A program made the translations under genes and the position numbers. The notes under the pieces were generated by a model. That model had not been told where the DNA came from, made no database searches, and saw only the letters and a list, made by a program, of their open reading frames with translations. A stretch of DNA of 64,000 nt. Source: Edwardsiella piscicida. GTDB lineage: Bacteria > Pseudomonadota > Gammaproteobacteria > Enterobacterales > Enterobacteriaceae. Shown in pieces: positions 28,538 through 38,956 of the stretch (position 1 is its first letter; every line of letters begins with the position of its first letter). Location: assembly GCF_001896205.1 (NCBI RefSeq), contig NZ_MPNU01000001.1, positions 2,460,240 through 2,524,239 of the forward strand, in the 5' to 3' direction.

Positions 28538-29681
28538 AGGCCGCCGGCAGCGCGGAGTGTCCTTCGGGGCGTCGCCACAGCATCAGCCCATAGCACAGCG
28601 CAATCGCGGCGATCGTCACAAACATCCAGCGATCGGAGAAATGCTGCATCAGCAGCGCCACCAGGGTGGGGCCGGCCAGGCTGCCCAGGGTATAGCTCAT
28701 CAGCAGCGCCTGATTCATCGCCACCAGCTCATGACGATCGGCTCGCTCACACGCCCACGACATGGCGACGGGGTAGAGCGTAAATCCGGCGCCGCCCAGA
28801 ATCACCAGCGCCGCCAGCGCCCCCTGCGGCGTCGATAGCATCACCAGACTACCGAGGATCAGCAGCGTGACCTGTACCCGCAGCACCCGCAGGCGGCCAT
28901 AGCGATCGGCCAGACGCCCCACCGGCCACTGGCCGAGGATCCCCGCGCTGACCAGCAGCGCCATCCAGTAACCGACGCGGGCATCGCTAATCCCCTGATG
29001 GCTCAGGTACAGCGGCAGCAGCCCATACAGGGTGCCCAGTATCGCCCCAGAAATAACGCAGCCGTTGACCCCCAGCCGGGCGCTGCGACGGCGCAGCAGC
29101 GGCCAGATCGCCAGCGCCGCGCGCCGCGGCTGAGGCCGTTCGATACGGGCGAAACACAGCGGCAGCATCGCCACCACCATCAGCGCCGTCGTCCAGGGGA
29201 TCACCCTCAGCAGCGCCGTCGAGATCACCCCCAGCGCGAGCTGTCCCAGCACGGTGCCCAAGTAGTAGATGGTCATATAGGCCGCCAGCAGCTGGCCCCG
29301 GTTGGCGTTGCTGCCGCTGCGCAGCAGGGCGCTCTCGACGATCACCCAGATCATGGCACAGCCGATCCCGGCCAGAAAACGCCACAGTAGCCAGCCCCAG
29401 AACTCACTGGCGATCCCCAGCGCCGCCGTCGAGGCGGCAAACAGCAGGCAGGCGTAGTAGTAGCTCTGATTGAAGCCGCGCCGCAGAATCACTCGCCCGG
29501 TGACCAGCGTCCCGACCAGATTACCAAGAAAATAGGCCGATCCCACCAGCCCGACCTGCCACGTCGCTAGGTGCTGCTGATCCAGCCACAGCGGCACCAG
29601 CGTATTGAGTAAGGCCATGGCGACCGTCAGCAGTAATAGCCCGCAGAGCAGCAGCAGCACCGGGCGAGAAAGCGAGAGCAT
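28536..29681 (-). CDS. ycaD: YcaD, MFS-type transporter
   Basis: A 381-residue major facilitator protein with 12 membrane segments, nearly the same length as E. coli YcaD (382). Characteristic segments are [57 protein letters not shown] and [17 protein letters not shown] (the A-like motif between segments 8 and 9 region). The substrate is unknown. In E. coli it lies between dmsC-ycaC and the pfl locus, matching its place here. Confidence 0.92.
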   Translation of the reverse strand: MLSLSRPVLLLLCGLLLLTVAMALLNTLVPLWLDQQHLATWQVGLVGSAYFLGNLVGTLVTGRVILRRGFNQSYYYACLLFAASTAALGIASEFWGWLLWRFLAGIGCAMIWVIVESALLRSGSNANRGQLLAAYMTIYYLGTVLGQLALGVISTALLRVIPWTTALMVVAMLPLCFARIERPQPRRAALAIWPLLRRRSARLGVNGCVISGAILGTLYGLLPLYLSHQGISDARVGYWMALLVSAGILGQWPVGRLADRYGRLRVLRVQVTLLILGSLVMLSTPQGALAALVILGGAGFTLYPVAMSWACERADRHELVAMNQALLMSYTLGSLAGPTLVALLMQHFSDRWMFVTIAAIALCYGLMLWRRPEGHSALPAA

Positions 29682-29794
29682 GGAAGAGTGACCGCACAGA
29701 CAGAAAAAGTGAGCGCATCATGCCACCGGTGACAAAAATGTCAATGGCTCGTTAACTGCTCAACCGCGGGCCGGCAAGGGGACGGGACAGCGCG

Positions 29795-30367
29795 TTACCC
29801 TCTCCCGCGCGCAACGGCGGCAACCAGCTGCAGATGACCATCGTGACAGGCGATTTTACACTGACCACAGCCGTCGCAGGCGCTCTCCTCAAGCTGCGGC
29901 TGTCCCGCGTCGTCGAAGCACAGCGCCTGCTGGGGACAGGCCCGCTGACACAGACGACACGCCGCGTAGCGACCCAGGCAGTGCGGGCCAACCTGCGGAC
30001 GCCAGGCAGTATCCGCGGGGAGCCACGGCTGCAGCGCCCCCGTAGGACAGGCGTCGACGCAGGCCCGACAGCGCTGCGTGTCGCAGGCGCAAAAGGCGAT
30101 ATCCAGCCAGGCGTGCCCTTCGTGCAGAGCGATAAGCCCATAGGGGCAGGCGTCGACACACTCCCCGCAGCCATCGCAGCAGGCCAAGAAGGCCGCCTCC
30201 GCCAGCGCATAGGGCGGTCTCCCCGCGGCCCGGCATTCGGAGATCAGCGCCGCCTGCCGCTGCGCCTGGCGACCTCCCCCCAGCAGACCGCGCAGCAGAC
30301 CACGCCGGCTGACGTGGCGGTGCGTCATCCAGGCACGATAGTAACGTTCGTCGCGGCGATCGCGCAT
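29795..30367 (-). CDS. NapF-like ferredoxin-type protein
   Basis: A 190-residue cytoplasmic iron-sulfur protein. Four cluster motifs are seen: CDGCGECVDACP (about 63), CDTQRCRACVDACP (about 95), a CLGRYAACRLCQRACP segment (about 130) and CDGCGQCKIAC (about 162), the last without the usual Pro. NapF assists maturation of the molybdoenzyme NapA; here the gene follows dmsD and probably serves DmsA. The ATG at 30367 forms TGATG with the dmsD stop. A later ATG at 30328 (MTHRHVSRRGLLRG) resembles the start of E. coli NapF and is possible. Longer upstream extension of this frame overlaps dmsD and is not coding. Confidence 0.85.
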   Translation of the reverse strand: MRDRRDERYYRAWMTHRHVSRRGLLRGLLGGGRQAQRQAALISECRAAGRPPYALAEAAFLACCDGCGECVDACPYGLIALHEGHAWLDIAFCACDTQRCRACVDACPTGALQPWLPADTAWRPQVGPHCLGRYAACRLCQRACPQQALCFDDAGQPQLEESACDGCGQCKIACHDGHLQLVAAVARGRG

Positions 30368-30981
30368 CAGCGATAGAGCCGTACGTCGCCGTCGACGATG
30401 GCGAACTGGCGCTGCCACGCCTGCAGCGTCAACGCCGCCAGCGACGCCAGTCCCTGATAAAACGGGTGATCCGCGCCCAGCTGCAGCAGCGTCAGATAGC
30501 GTCCGCCCCACGGCAACAGATGCTGCTGCAGCAGCGCCGGCAGCTGCTGCGGCTGCCCCTCGGCCAGCCAGGCGGTCAGCAGCAGCAAAATACCGATATG
30601 ATCCTCCGGCTCGCGGGCATCGGACTGCCAGCTGATCCCCTGCGCATGCATCCAGTGGCGCAGCGCCAGGGTGGATTCGCCGAACAGCACGCTTTCCCGA
30701 TCCAGATAGACCGATCCCCAAGGCGGTGCCGCCAGCGCGTGGGGGCCGATAAACAGCCGCTGATAAGCCGAGGCCAGCGACTCCTGCGCAGGCGCGCACA
30801 GCAGCGCGGCGCAGTGTTCACGCTGCGCCGACGAGCCATAGGGCCAGCGCTGCGTCTCCTGCGGCTGACGCAGCAGCGTCACCAGCGGCGCCGCCTGTTC
30901 ACTGTCCGGCGGCCAGTATAACAAGGCCCCCAGCGCCCGCGCCGTCAGCGCCATATCCTGCAGTTGTTCAGGTTGTAACAT
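30367..30981 (-). CDS. dmsD: Tat proofreading chaperone DmsD
   Basis: DmsD binds the twin-arginine leader of DmsA and helps cofactor loading before export. With the ATG at 30981 the protein is 204 residues, as in E. coli. Diagnostic segments are ARALGALLYWPPDSEQAAPL, YQRLFIGPHALAAPPWGSVY, RESVLFGESTLALRHWM and REPEDHIG, the leader-binding region. In E. coli dmsD sits in the ynfEFGH operon; here it is 55 bp downstream of dmsC, so all Dms functions share one transcript. Confidence 0.95.
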   Translation of the reverse strand: MLQPEQLQDMALTARALGALLYWPPDSEQAAPLVTLLRQPQETQRWPYGSSAQREHCAALLCAPAQESLASAYQRLFIGPHALAAPPWGSVYLDRESVLFGESTLALRHWMHAQGISWQSDAREPEDHIGILLLLTAWLAEGQPQQLPALLQQHLLPWGGRYLTLLQLGADHPFYQGLASLAALTLQAWQRQFAIVDGDVRLYR

Positions 30982-31036
30982 AACCAACGCATTCCTTACG
31001 CGATGGGCGGCGCCTCGGCGCCGCCCCACTCTGTCA

Positions 31037-31897
31037 TTAGCCGGCAACCGCCACGCCGACGGTCATATGCAGACCATAGAACACCCCGCGTCCCACCAGC
31101 TCACCCGCCAGCACCAGGATCAGGGCAAGCGTCAGCGTCGTCAGCGACGGCGCCTTACCGCGCAGCAGCGGACACAGCCAGCAGCCCAGTCCCAGCGCCA
31201 GCAGCACGCTGCGCAGCGCCAGCAGACCGGCAAAATCCGGAACCAGGGCATAGGCCTGCTGCACCGCGCTGTGGATGGTGGCCAGGCCACTCCCCTGCAT
31301 GCCAGCGGCCACCACGCCGACCAACGCGGCGAAGCAGCTCAGCAGCGGCAGCAGGCGCAGCGAGGCGCTGTCCATCTCCACCGACCGCAGCAGCAGATAG
31401 CCCAGCAGCGGCCCGCCGATCAGCATGGTGACAAAGAAGCTCAGCGTGGTGTACCCGCTATACCAGGTCGGCACCGTATTGATCTGGTACACCTGGCTCA
31501 TCGCCCAGACAAACAGCAGCGCCAGCGCCATCGTCAGCATCAGCCACAGGCGCCCCAGGGCGACCGGCATCTTGCCCAGCACCGCCAGCAGCCAGTACAG
31601 GCCCCCGGCGGCAAAGAACAGCGAACCGCACAGGATCTCGTTGCTCAGCCCAGAGACCCCGATCCGGTTCAGCGAGTTCAGGGCGCGCAGCGGCGAGCCG
31701 AGATGCAGCACCGACGCCACAAAGGCGATCCCCAGCAGCAGCCACAGGAAGAACATCCGCCCCTGGATCCGCAGGGCGCGATCGGCCTCCAGACGCCCGC
31801 GCAGCAGTACCGCCGCCATCACGATAAAGGCACCGGCTACGCTCTGTCCCAGCACCGTGAAGATCATCAACGGCCATTCATGCCATCCCATTCCCAT
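31037..31897 (-). CDS. dmsC: Dimethyl sulfoxide reductase membrane anchor subunit C
   Basis: DmsC has eight membrane segments, anchors DmsAB at the periplasmic face and oxidises menaquinol. The protein, 286 residues from the ATG at 31897, starts MGMGWHEWPLMIFTVLGQ and ends FYGLHMTVGVAVAG. A GGAGG site 6 bases before this ATG fixes the start; the dmsB stop ends one base upstream. The conserved HLGSPLRALNSLNRIG segment is clear. Confidence 0.97.
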   Translation of the reverse strand: MGMGWHEWPLMIFTVLGQSVAGAFIVMAAVLLRGRLEADRALRIQGRMFFLWLLLGIAFVASVLHLGSPLRALNSLNRIGVSGLSNEILCGSLFFAAGGLYWLLAVLGKMPVALGRLWLMLTMALALLFVWAMSQVYQINTVPTWYSGYTTLSFFVTMLIGGPLLGYLLLRSVEMDSASLRLLPLLSCFAALVGVVAAGMQGSGLATIHSAVQQAYALVPDFAGLLALRSVLLALGLGCWLCPLLRGKAPSLTTLTLALILVLAGELVGRGVFYGLHMTVGVAVAG

Positions 31898-31898
31898 C

Positions 31899-32516
31899 TC
31901 AGACCTCCTTTGGATTCGCCAGGTAGCCGCAGGTATCACCGACCGGACGGCTGTTGGCATTCGGCTTCAGCACCAGGTTCGGCCGGGTATAGTGCGCCGC
32001 CGGCAGCGGCGCTACCGCGGCCAGATCGCCGTAGCGAGCGCGCAGCTCCTCAATCGGCCCCATATCGAGCGCACGCAGCGGGCAAGACTCGACGCAGATC
32101 GGCTTCTGCCCCTGCGCCACTCGCTCATAGCAGCCGTCGCACTTGGTCATATGTCCCTTCTGCGCATTGTACTGCGGCGCGCCATAGGGACAGGCCATAT
32201 GGCAATAGCGGCAGCCGATGCACACCGATTCGTCCACCACCACGAAGCCATCCTCTCGCTTGTGCATCGCACCGCTCGGACACACCTTCACGCAGGCGGG
32301 GTCGTCGCAGTGGTTGCAGGAGATCGAGAGGTAGTAGGCAAACACGTCGTGATGCCAGCCGTCGCCCTCGCGCTGCCACTCGCCGCCGGCGTACTCATAG
32401 ATGCGACGGAAGCTGACGTCCGGCGTCAGATCCTTGTAATCCTTACAGGCCAGCTCGCAGGTCTTACACCCGGTGCAGCGGCTGGAGTCAATATAAAAAC
32501 CGTATTGCGTTGTCAT
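31899..32516 (-). CDS. dmsB: Dimethyl sulfoxide reductase iron-sulfur subunit B
   Basis: A 205-residue electron-transfer subunit with four [4Fe-4S] cysteine groups: CTGCKTCELACKD, the CNHCDDPACVKVCP group, CIGCRYCHMACPYG and CDGCYERVAQG/CVESCP. It has no signal peptide and is exported together with DmsA. Length equals the E. coli protein. Position: 10 bp after dmsA. Confidence 0.98.
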   Translation of the reverse strand: MTTQYGFYIDSSRCTGCKTCELACKDYKDLTPDVSFRRIYEYAGGEWQREGDGWHHDVFAYYLSISCNHCDDPACVKVCPSGAMHKREDGFVVVDESVCIGCRYCHMACPYGAPQYNAQKGHMTKCDGCYERVAQGQKPICVESCPLRALDMGPIEELRARYGDLAAVAPLPAAHYTRPNLVLKPNANSRPVGDTCGYLANPKEV

Positions 32517-32526
32517 CAGCTACTCC

Positions 32527-34974
32527 TTAGGCCTTGGCAACCTGTACCAGATTGGTGTGTGACGGATTACCCTTGGCCAGCGGCGACGGACGCTGAGTCG
32601 TCAGGACGTTAATACAGCCGCCGTAGTCGACCCGCTCACCGTCCGGGCTATACCAGGCCCCTTCGCTCAGCGCCACGACGCCGGGCAGCACGCGCGGCGT
32701 CACCTTGGCGCTGATGCGCACCTCACCGCGATCGTTGTAGATCCGCACCAGATCGCCCTGGGCGATACCGCGCGGAGCGGCATCCAGCGGATTGATCCAC
32801 ATCTCCTGGGGACAGGCCGCCTTCAGCACGTCCACGTTGCCATAGGTGGAGTGGGTACGCGCCTTATAGTGAAAACCGCTCAGCTGCAGTGGGAACTTGG
32901 CGATCAGCGGATCCTGATAGCTTTCAAACCCGGGGCTGTAGATCGGCAGCGGATCGATAACGTCGTCCGGCCCCAGCTGCCAGGTGGCGGCGATCTCGGC
33001 CAGCGCAGCGGAGTAGATCTCGATTTTGCCCGACGGCGTGGTCAGGGGGTGCGCCTGGGGATCGGCGCGGAAGTCGCGATAGGCCACGTGGTGCCCCTGC
33101 GGATCTCGCTGCTTGTAGATCCCCTGTTCGCGGAACGCCTCAAACGACGGCAGCCCTGGGATCGCCTGCTGTGACTGGGCATACAGATGGCGCAGCCACT
33201 CCTCCTGCGTACGCCCCTCGGTAAACTGCTGGCCGACGCCCATACGCTTGGCGATCTCGCTGGTCATGTCATAGATAGTGCGGCACTCGAAGCGCGGCGC
33301 AATGACCTGGTCGGCAAAGATCACATAGCTCATGTTGCCGCTGGAGGCATCCAGGCAGAAGTCCATCTGCTCGGAGGCGGTGCAGTCCGGCAGCAGGATA
33401 TCGGCATACTTGGCCGAGGCGGTCATATGGTTATCGATCACCACAATCATCTCGCACTTACTGTCATCCTGCAGGATTTCGTGGGTGCGATTCACCTCTG
33501 AATGCTGATTAATTAAGCAGTTTCCGGCGTAGTTCCAGATCATCTTGATCGGGACATCCAGCTTATCCTTGCCGCGCACCCCGTCGCGCGTGGCCGTCAT
33601 CTCCGGCCCCCGCACGATGGCATCGGTCCACAGGAACATCGAAATGCTGGTCTTCACCGGGTTCTCCAGCGTCGGCATCCGCACAAACGGCAGGCTGTAG
33701 GAGCCTTCGCGGGCGCCGCTGTTGCCGCCGTTGATCCCCACGTTGCCGGTCAGGATCGGCAGCATGGCGATGGCGCGCGACGTCAGCTCACCGTTGGCGT
33801 GACGCTGCGGTCCCCAGCCCTGGCAGATATAGGCCGGCTTGGCGCCGCCGATCTCCCGCGCCAGCTTGATGATCTTATCCTGCGGGATCCCGGTAATCGC
33901 CGCTGCCCAGGCCGGCGTCTTGGCGGTTTTATCCGGCCCCTGACCCAGAATATAGGCCTTATAGTGGCCGTTGGCCGGTGCGCCCGCGGGCAGGGTCCGC
34001 TCGTCATAGCCGACGCAGTAGCGATCCAGAAACGGCTGATCGACCATCGCTTCGGTGATCAGCACATAGGCTAGCCCCGCCGCCAGCGCCGCATCGGTGC
34101 CGGGACGGATCGGGATCCACTCATCCTCACGCCCGGCGCCGGTGTCGGTGTAGCGCGGGTCGATAATGATCATTTTCGCGTTGGACTTGGCGCGCGCCTG
34201 CTCCACATAGTAGGTCACACCGCCGCCGCTCATCCGGGTTTCGCCCGGGTTATTGCCGAACATCACCACCAGCTGGCTGTTTTCAATGTCCGACGGGCTG
34301 TTGCCGTCGGCCCAGCCGCCGTAGGTGTAGTTCAGTCCGGCGGCGATTTGCGCGGTGCTGTAGTCGCCATAGTGGTTGAGATAGCCGCCGCAGCAGTTCA
34401 TCAGTCGGGCGATCAGCGTCGCGCCCGGCGGCCACGAGCGGGTCAGAGTGCCGCCCAGCGTCCCGGTGCCATAGTTCAGGTAGATCGCTTCGTTACCGTA
34501 GGTCTTGATAATTCCCTTCATGCTGACGGCGATAGTGTCGAACGCCTCTTCCCAGGTGATGCGCTTAAATTTACCTTCGCCGCGCTTGCCGACCCGCTTC
34601 ATCGGGTATTTTAAGCGATCGGCGTTGTAGACTCGGCGGCGCATCGAACGGCCGCGCAGGCAGGCGCGCACCTGATGCAGTCCCTCGTAGCGATCGTCGC
34701 CGGTATTATCGGTTTCGACATAGGCGATTTCACCATCGACCACGTGCATCCGCAGCGGGCAACGGCTGCCGCAGTTAACGGTACAGGCGCTCCAGATCAC
34801 CTGCTCATCCTGCGCCGCCGGCTTATTCTGCGCGGGCGTAGCCTGAGCCTGGCGGACAAAGGGCAATGACAGCGCGCCGCTGGCCGCCGCCAGCCCACCA
34901 ATCGCCCCGCCCTTCACCACGGTTCGCCGACTCAGCGACGCATCCAGTAACGCCGTCCGACTGTTTTTTTTCAT
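32527..34974 (-). CDS. dmsA: Dimethyl sulfoxide reductase catalytic subunit A
   Basis: The molybdopterin-guanine-dinucleotide subunit that reduces DMSO and related S- and N-oxides. With the ATG at 34974 the protein is 815 residues (E. coli 814). A twin-arginine leader (SLSRRTVVKGGAIGGLAA) is followed by CTVNCGSRCPLRMHVVDGEI (Fe-S site), NYGTGTLGGT and the Mo-ligand-serine region. Two ATGs are in close reach (34974 and 34980) and a longer start at 35025 would place extra residues before the Tat leader, so it is rejected. The operon runs dmsA-B-C-D-napF-like. Confidence 0.98.
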   Translation of the reverse strand: MKKNSRTALLDASLSRRTVVKGGAIGGLAAASGALSLPFVRQAQATPAQNKPAAQDEQVIWSACTVNCGSRCPLRMHVVDGEIAYVETDNTGDDRYEGLHQVRACLRGRSMRRRVYNADRLKYPMKRVGKRGEGKFKRITWEEAFDTIAVSMKGIIKTYGNEAIYLNYGTGTLGGTLTRSWPPGATLIARLMNCCGGYLNHYGDYSTAQIAAGLNYTYGGWADGNSPSDIENSQLVVMFGNNPGETRMSGGGVTYYVEQARAKSNAKMIIIDPRYTDTGAGREDEWIPIRPGTDAALAAGLAYVLITEAMVDQPFLDRYCVGYDERTLPAGAPANGHYKAYILGQGPDKTAKTPAWAAAITGIPQDKIIKLAREIGGAKPAYICQGWGPQRHANGELTSRAIAMLPILTGNVGINGGNSGAREGSYSLPFVRMPTLENPVKTSISMFLWTDAIVRGPEMTATRDGVRGKDKLDVPIKMIWNYAGNCLINQHSEVNRTHEILQDDSKCEMIVVIDNHMTASAKYADILLPDCTASEQMDFCLDASSGNMSYVIFADQVIAPRFECRTIYDMTSEIAKRMGVGQQFTEGRTQEEWLRHLYAQSQQAIPGLPSFEAFREQGIYKQRDPQGHHVAYRDFRADPQAHPLTTPSGKIEIYSAALAEIAATWQLGPDDVIDPLPIYSPGFESYQDPLIAKFPLQLSGFHYKARTHSTYGNVDVLKAACPQEMWINPLDAAPRGIAQGDLVRIYNDRGEVRISAKVTPRVLPGVVALSEGAWYSPDGERVDYGGCINVLTTQRPSPLAKGNPSHTNLVQVAKA

Positions 34975-35198
34975 AGCATGCTCACTTTTATTTTGCTTTC
35001 TACTGGTTAATACAGCAAAGACCACTTTCCCTATTGGAAAAGCGGCACACTCAAAGAAAACAGAAAAGAGGTGACAGGCGCCCAGGCGACCCGACAGTAG
35101 CGCTGCCGAGTGCTCAGGCTGACGCTAAGGATATAATAATCATTAAAATAATCACCTAGCTATGTAACGCCACGGCCTAGCTCACGCTCTCTTAAAAG

Positions 35199-35239
35199 AG
35201 AATACGGTTTTCACTACCGCCCTATTTGTTTCACATCAA
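35199..35239 (-). promoter_or_regulatory. FNR-activated dmsA promoter
   Basis: On the reverse strand TTGAT-GTGA-AACAA (35239-35226) matches the FNR consensus in 9 of 10 bases. A -10-like TATTCT at 35204-35199 predicts a start near 35192, putting the box centre at about -41. The mRNA leader would be about 218 bases. The rest of the 34975-35388 gap has no gene; it is AT-rich from 35120 and may hold further regulator sites. Confidence 0.65.
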
Positions 35240-35388
35240 GAAATAAGACGTTGCATTTCACATAATGAAAAAACACGTTTAAAGCCTTTCAATCGAAATT
35301 AATAAATTACGGGTGATAACCACAATCATTTATTTTTACGACGGCGGGCGCGGCGGCAGCGGGAGAATATACGATGGGCGGACGACAA

Positions 35389-35417
35389 TAAAAAAAACCC
35401 CGCGATGCGGGGTTTTA
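35389..35417 (-). terminator. Intrinsic terminator after serS
   Basis: The stem AACCCCGC-ATC-GCGGGGTT followed by a run of eight Ts on the reverse strand lies about 20-45 bp past the serS stop. Confidence 0.9.
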
Positions 35418-35435
35418 ACGCTGGAGAATAACGGA

Positions 35436-36803
<1,368 letters not shown>

Positions 36804-36848
36804 TCAATGCAAAGCGGATTTCTTCATAACCTTACCGCAATGAATGGG

Positions 36849-38192
36849 TTAGCGGTAGCGTTTTGTCGGGCTATTTTGATCCTGCTCAGCGAGCCAGGCC
36901 AGCTTATCGCCGATCTTGCCCTCAAGGCCGCGCGCCGTCGGCTGATAATAGCGCGTCTGCGCCATTTCCGGCGGGAAGTAGACCTCGCCGGCGGCATAGG
37001 CATTCGGCTCATCGTGGGCATAGCGGTACTCCTGCCCCAGCCCCATCGACTTCATCAGCGACGTCGGCGCATTGCGCAGGTGGGGCGGCACATCGTAGTC
37101 CGGACGCTCCTTGGCATCGCGCATCGCCGCCTTGAAGGCGGTATAGACGGCGTTGCTCTTCGGCGCACAGGCCAGGTAGACGATCGCCTGGGCAATGGCG
37201 CGCTCTCCCTCGGCGGGGCCGACGCGGGTAAAGCAGTCCCAGGCGGCGATCGCCACCTGCATCGCACGGGGATCGGCATTGCCCACATCCTCCGACGCAA
37301 TGGCCAGTAGACGGCGCGCCACGTACAGCGGATCGCCGCCCGCCGTAATAATGCGTGCATACCAGTACAGCGCGGCATCCGGCGCCGACCCGCGCACGGA
37401 CTTATGCAGCGCGGAGATCAGATCGTAATAGCGATCGCCGTGGTTATCGAAGCGCGCGCTGCGCTCGCCGGACACCGACCGCAGCAGATCCAGGGTTAGC
37501 ACCCGCTGCCCCTGGGCGTCCGCTTCGACCATATCCGCCATCATTTCCAGCGTATTCAGCGCCCGGCGCGCATCGCCACTGACCAGCTCCGCCAGCGCAT
37601 CGCGGGTCTCCGTCGGCAGCGTCAGATCCTGCGCGCCATAGCCGCGCTCGCGATCCGTCATCGCCTGCTGCACCACCTGGGCAATATCCTGCGCGTCCAG
37701 CGCCTTGAGCAGGTATACCCGCGCCCGCGACAGCAGCGCCGAGTTCAGCTCAAACGACGGGTTTTCCGTGGTGGCCCCGATAAAGGTGATGGTGCCATCC
37801 TCGATATGGGGTAAAAAGGCGTCCTGCTGGCTCTTGTTAAAGCGGTGCACCTCATCAACAAACAGGATCGTGCGTCGCCCCGCGTCGCGATTGTGGCGCG
37901 CGCGCTCAATGGCCTCACGGATCTCCTTGATCCCCGAAGTCACCGCCGAAATCCGCTCAACCTCGGCGTGACCGTAGCGGGCGATCAGCTCCGCCAGCGT
38001 CGTCTTGCCGGTCCCCGGAGGCCCCCACAGGATCATCGAGTGCAGGTGCCCCGCCAAAATGGCGCGCGGCAGCGGTTTGCCCGCCGCCAGCAGGTGACGC
38101 TGTCCGATGTACTGCTCCAGCGCCGTCGGCCGCATCCGTGCGGCCAACGGCTGAAATGCATTCTGGGAGAAATCGAGGGAAAGGTTGCTCAC
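36849..38192 (-). CDS. rarA: Replication-associated recombination protein A (RarA/MgsA)
   Basis: A 447-residue AAA+ ATPase, same length as E. coli RarA, that acts at stalled replication forks. Walker [21 protein letters not shown] is near residue 57, Walker [21 protein letters not shown] near 110, sensor 1 [18 protein letters not shown], and the C-terminal tetramerisation region ends [11 protein letters not shown]. The start is GTG (38192) and reads [20 protein letters not shown], as in E. coli. It lies 16 bp after lolA. Confidence 0.97.
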   Translation of the reverse strand: MSNLSLDFSQNAFQPLAARMRPTALEQYIGQRHLLAAGKPLPRAILAGHLHSMILWGPPGTGKTTLAELIARYGHAEVERISAVTSGIKEIREAIERARHNRDAGRRTILFVDEVHRFNKSQQDAFLPHIEDGTITFIGATTENPSFELNSALLSRARVYLLKALDAQDIAQVVQQAMTDRERGYGAQDLTLPTETRDALAELVSGDARRALNTLEMMADMVEADAQGQRVLTLDLLRSVSGERSARFDNHGDRYYDLISALHKSVRGSAPDAALYWYARIITAGGDPLYVARRLLAIASEDVGNADPRAMQVAIAAWDCFTRVGPAEGERAIAQAIVYLACAPKSNAVYTAFKAAMRDAKERPDYDVPPHLRNAPTSLMKSMGLGQEYRYAHDEPNAYAAGEVYFPPEMAQTRYYQPTARGLEGKIGDKLAWLAEQDQNSPTKRYR

Positions 38193-38208
38193 GTCGCGGT
38201 TCCGCCCC

Positions 38209-38823
38209 TTATTTTTGGCGCTGATCGTCCAGCGTCACGCCCGCCGGCGGCGTAAAGCGGAACTTGGCCGCATCCACCGCGCCATTCTGCTGACGCTTCA
38301 GCGTATAGACGCTGCGCTGACCGTCCTGTTCAACGGCGCTAAAGCCGTTGATGGTGCCGTCAGGCATCACGCTGATGGTGAACTTTTTCAGGTTATTCTT
38401 GGCGCTCTTCGGCATCAGGTCGAAGGTATCGCCCTTCTGGGTCACGTTATACTGCGCCCAGTCGCTGGCGTCGTTGCGGGTGATCAGCATAAACGGCGTA
38501 TTGCCGGTGGCGCGGTTAAGCCAGGTGGCGGTCACCTGCTCGACGAAGGGGTTATAAAACCACAGGGTCTTGCCATCGGACACCAGCACGCTCTCATCCG
38601 GCGAAATCATATGCCAGTTAAACAGATTGGGGCGTTTTACCCACAGCTCCCCTTCGCCCTGCTGCACCGGCGTGCCGTCCGCCGCGCTGACCGTCTGGGT
38701 AAAGCTGGCGTGGAAACTGTTTACCTTATTCAAGCGGCCCTGCAGATCGCTGCTCGGCGACGCCAGAGCGGAGGCCGACATCATGCCGCTAACGACGCAG
38801 CACGCAACTAACAGCTTTTTCAT
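38209..38823 (-). CDS. lolA: Outer-membrane lipoprotein carrier protein LolA
   Basis: LolA is the periplasmic chaperone that carries lipoproteins from LolCDE to LolB. With the ATG at 38823 the precursor is 204 residues; a signal peptide ([21 protein letters not shown]) precedes the mature [33 protein letters not shown] at the C-terminus is typical. A AAGGTAA site supports the start; the longer frame upstream is not conserved. Confidence 0.97.
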   Translation of the reverse strand: MKKLLVACCVVSGMMSASALASPSSDLQGRLNKVNSFHASFTQTVSAADGTPVQQGEGELWVKRPNLFNWHMISPDESVLVSDGKTLWFYNPFVEQVTATWLNRATGNTPFMLITRNDASDWAQYNVTQKGDTFDLMPKSAKNNLKKFTISVMPDGTINGFSAVEQDGQRSVYTLKRQQNGAVDAAKFRFTPPAGVTLDDQRQK

Positions 38824-38956
38824 CGGTATGATTACCTTAAGCAAGAATAAATTGGGCCTGACCGCCGCGATGCCGCGATCAGGTGTCACAATACCCGTTG
38901 ATTATACGTCAGGCCGCGCGGCGCCACGCGAGAAAAACGCCGCGCCGCACCGCCCG

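Noticed and set aside
30368-30799. N-terminal extension of the NapF-like frame
   Set aside because: Alanine/arginine-rich sequence read in the wrong frame through dmsD; the real start forms TGATG with the dmsD stop.
31067-32416. Forward open frame of 449 codons opposite dmsC-dmsB
   Set aside because: Gln/His/Arg-rich antisense frame with no homology and no promoter or ribosome site.
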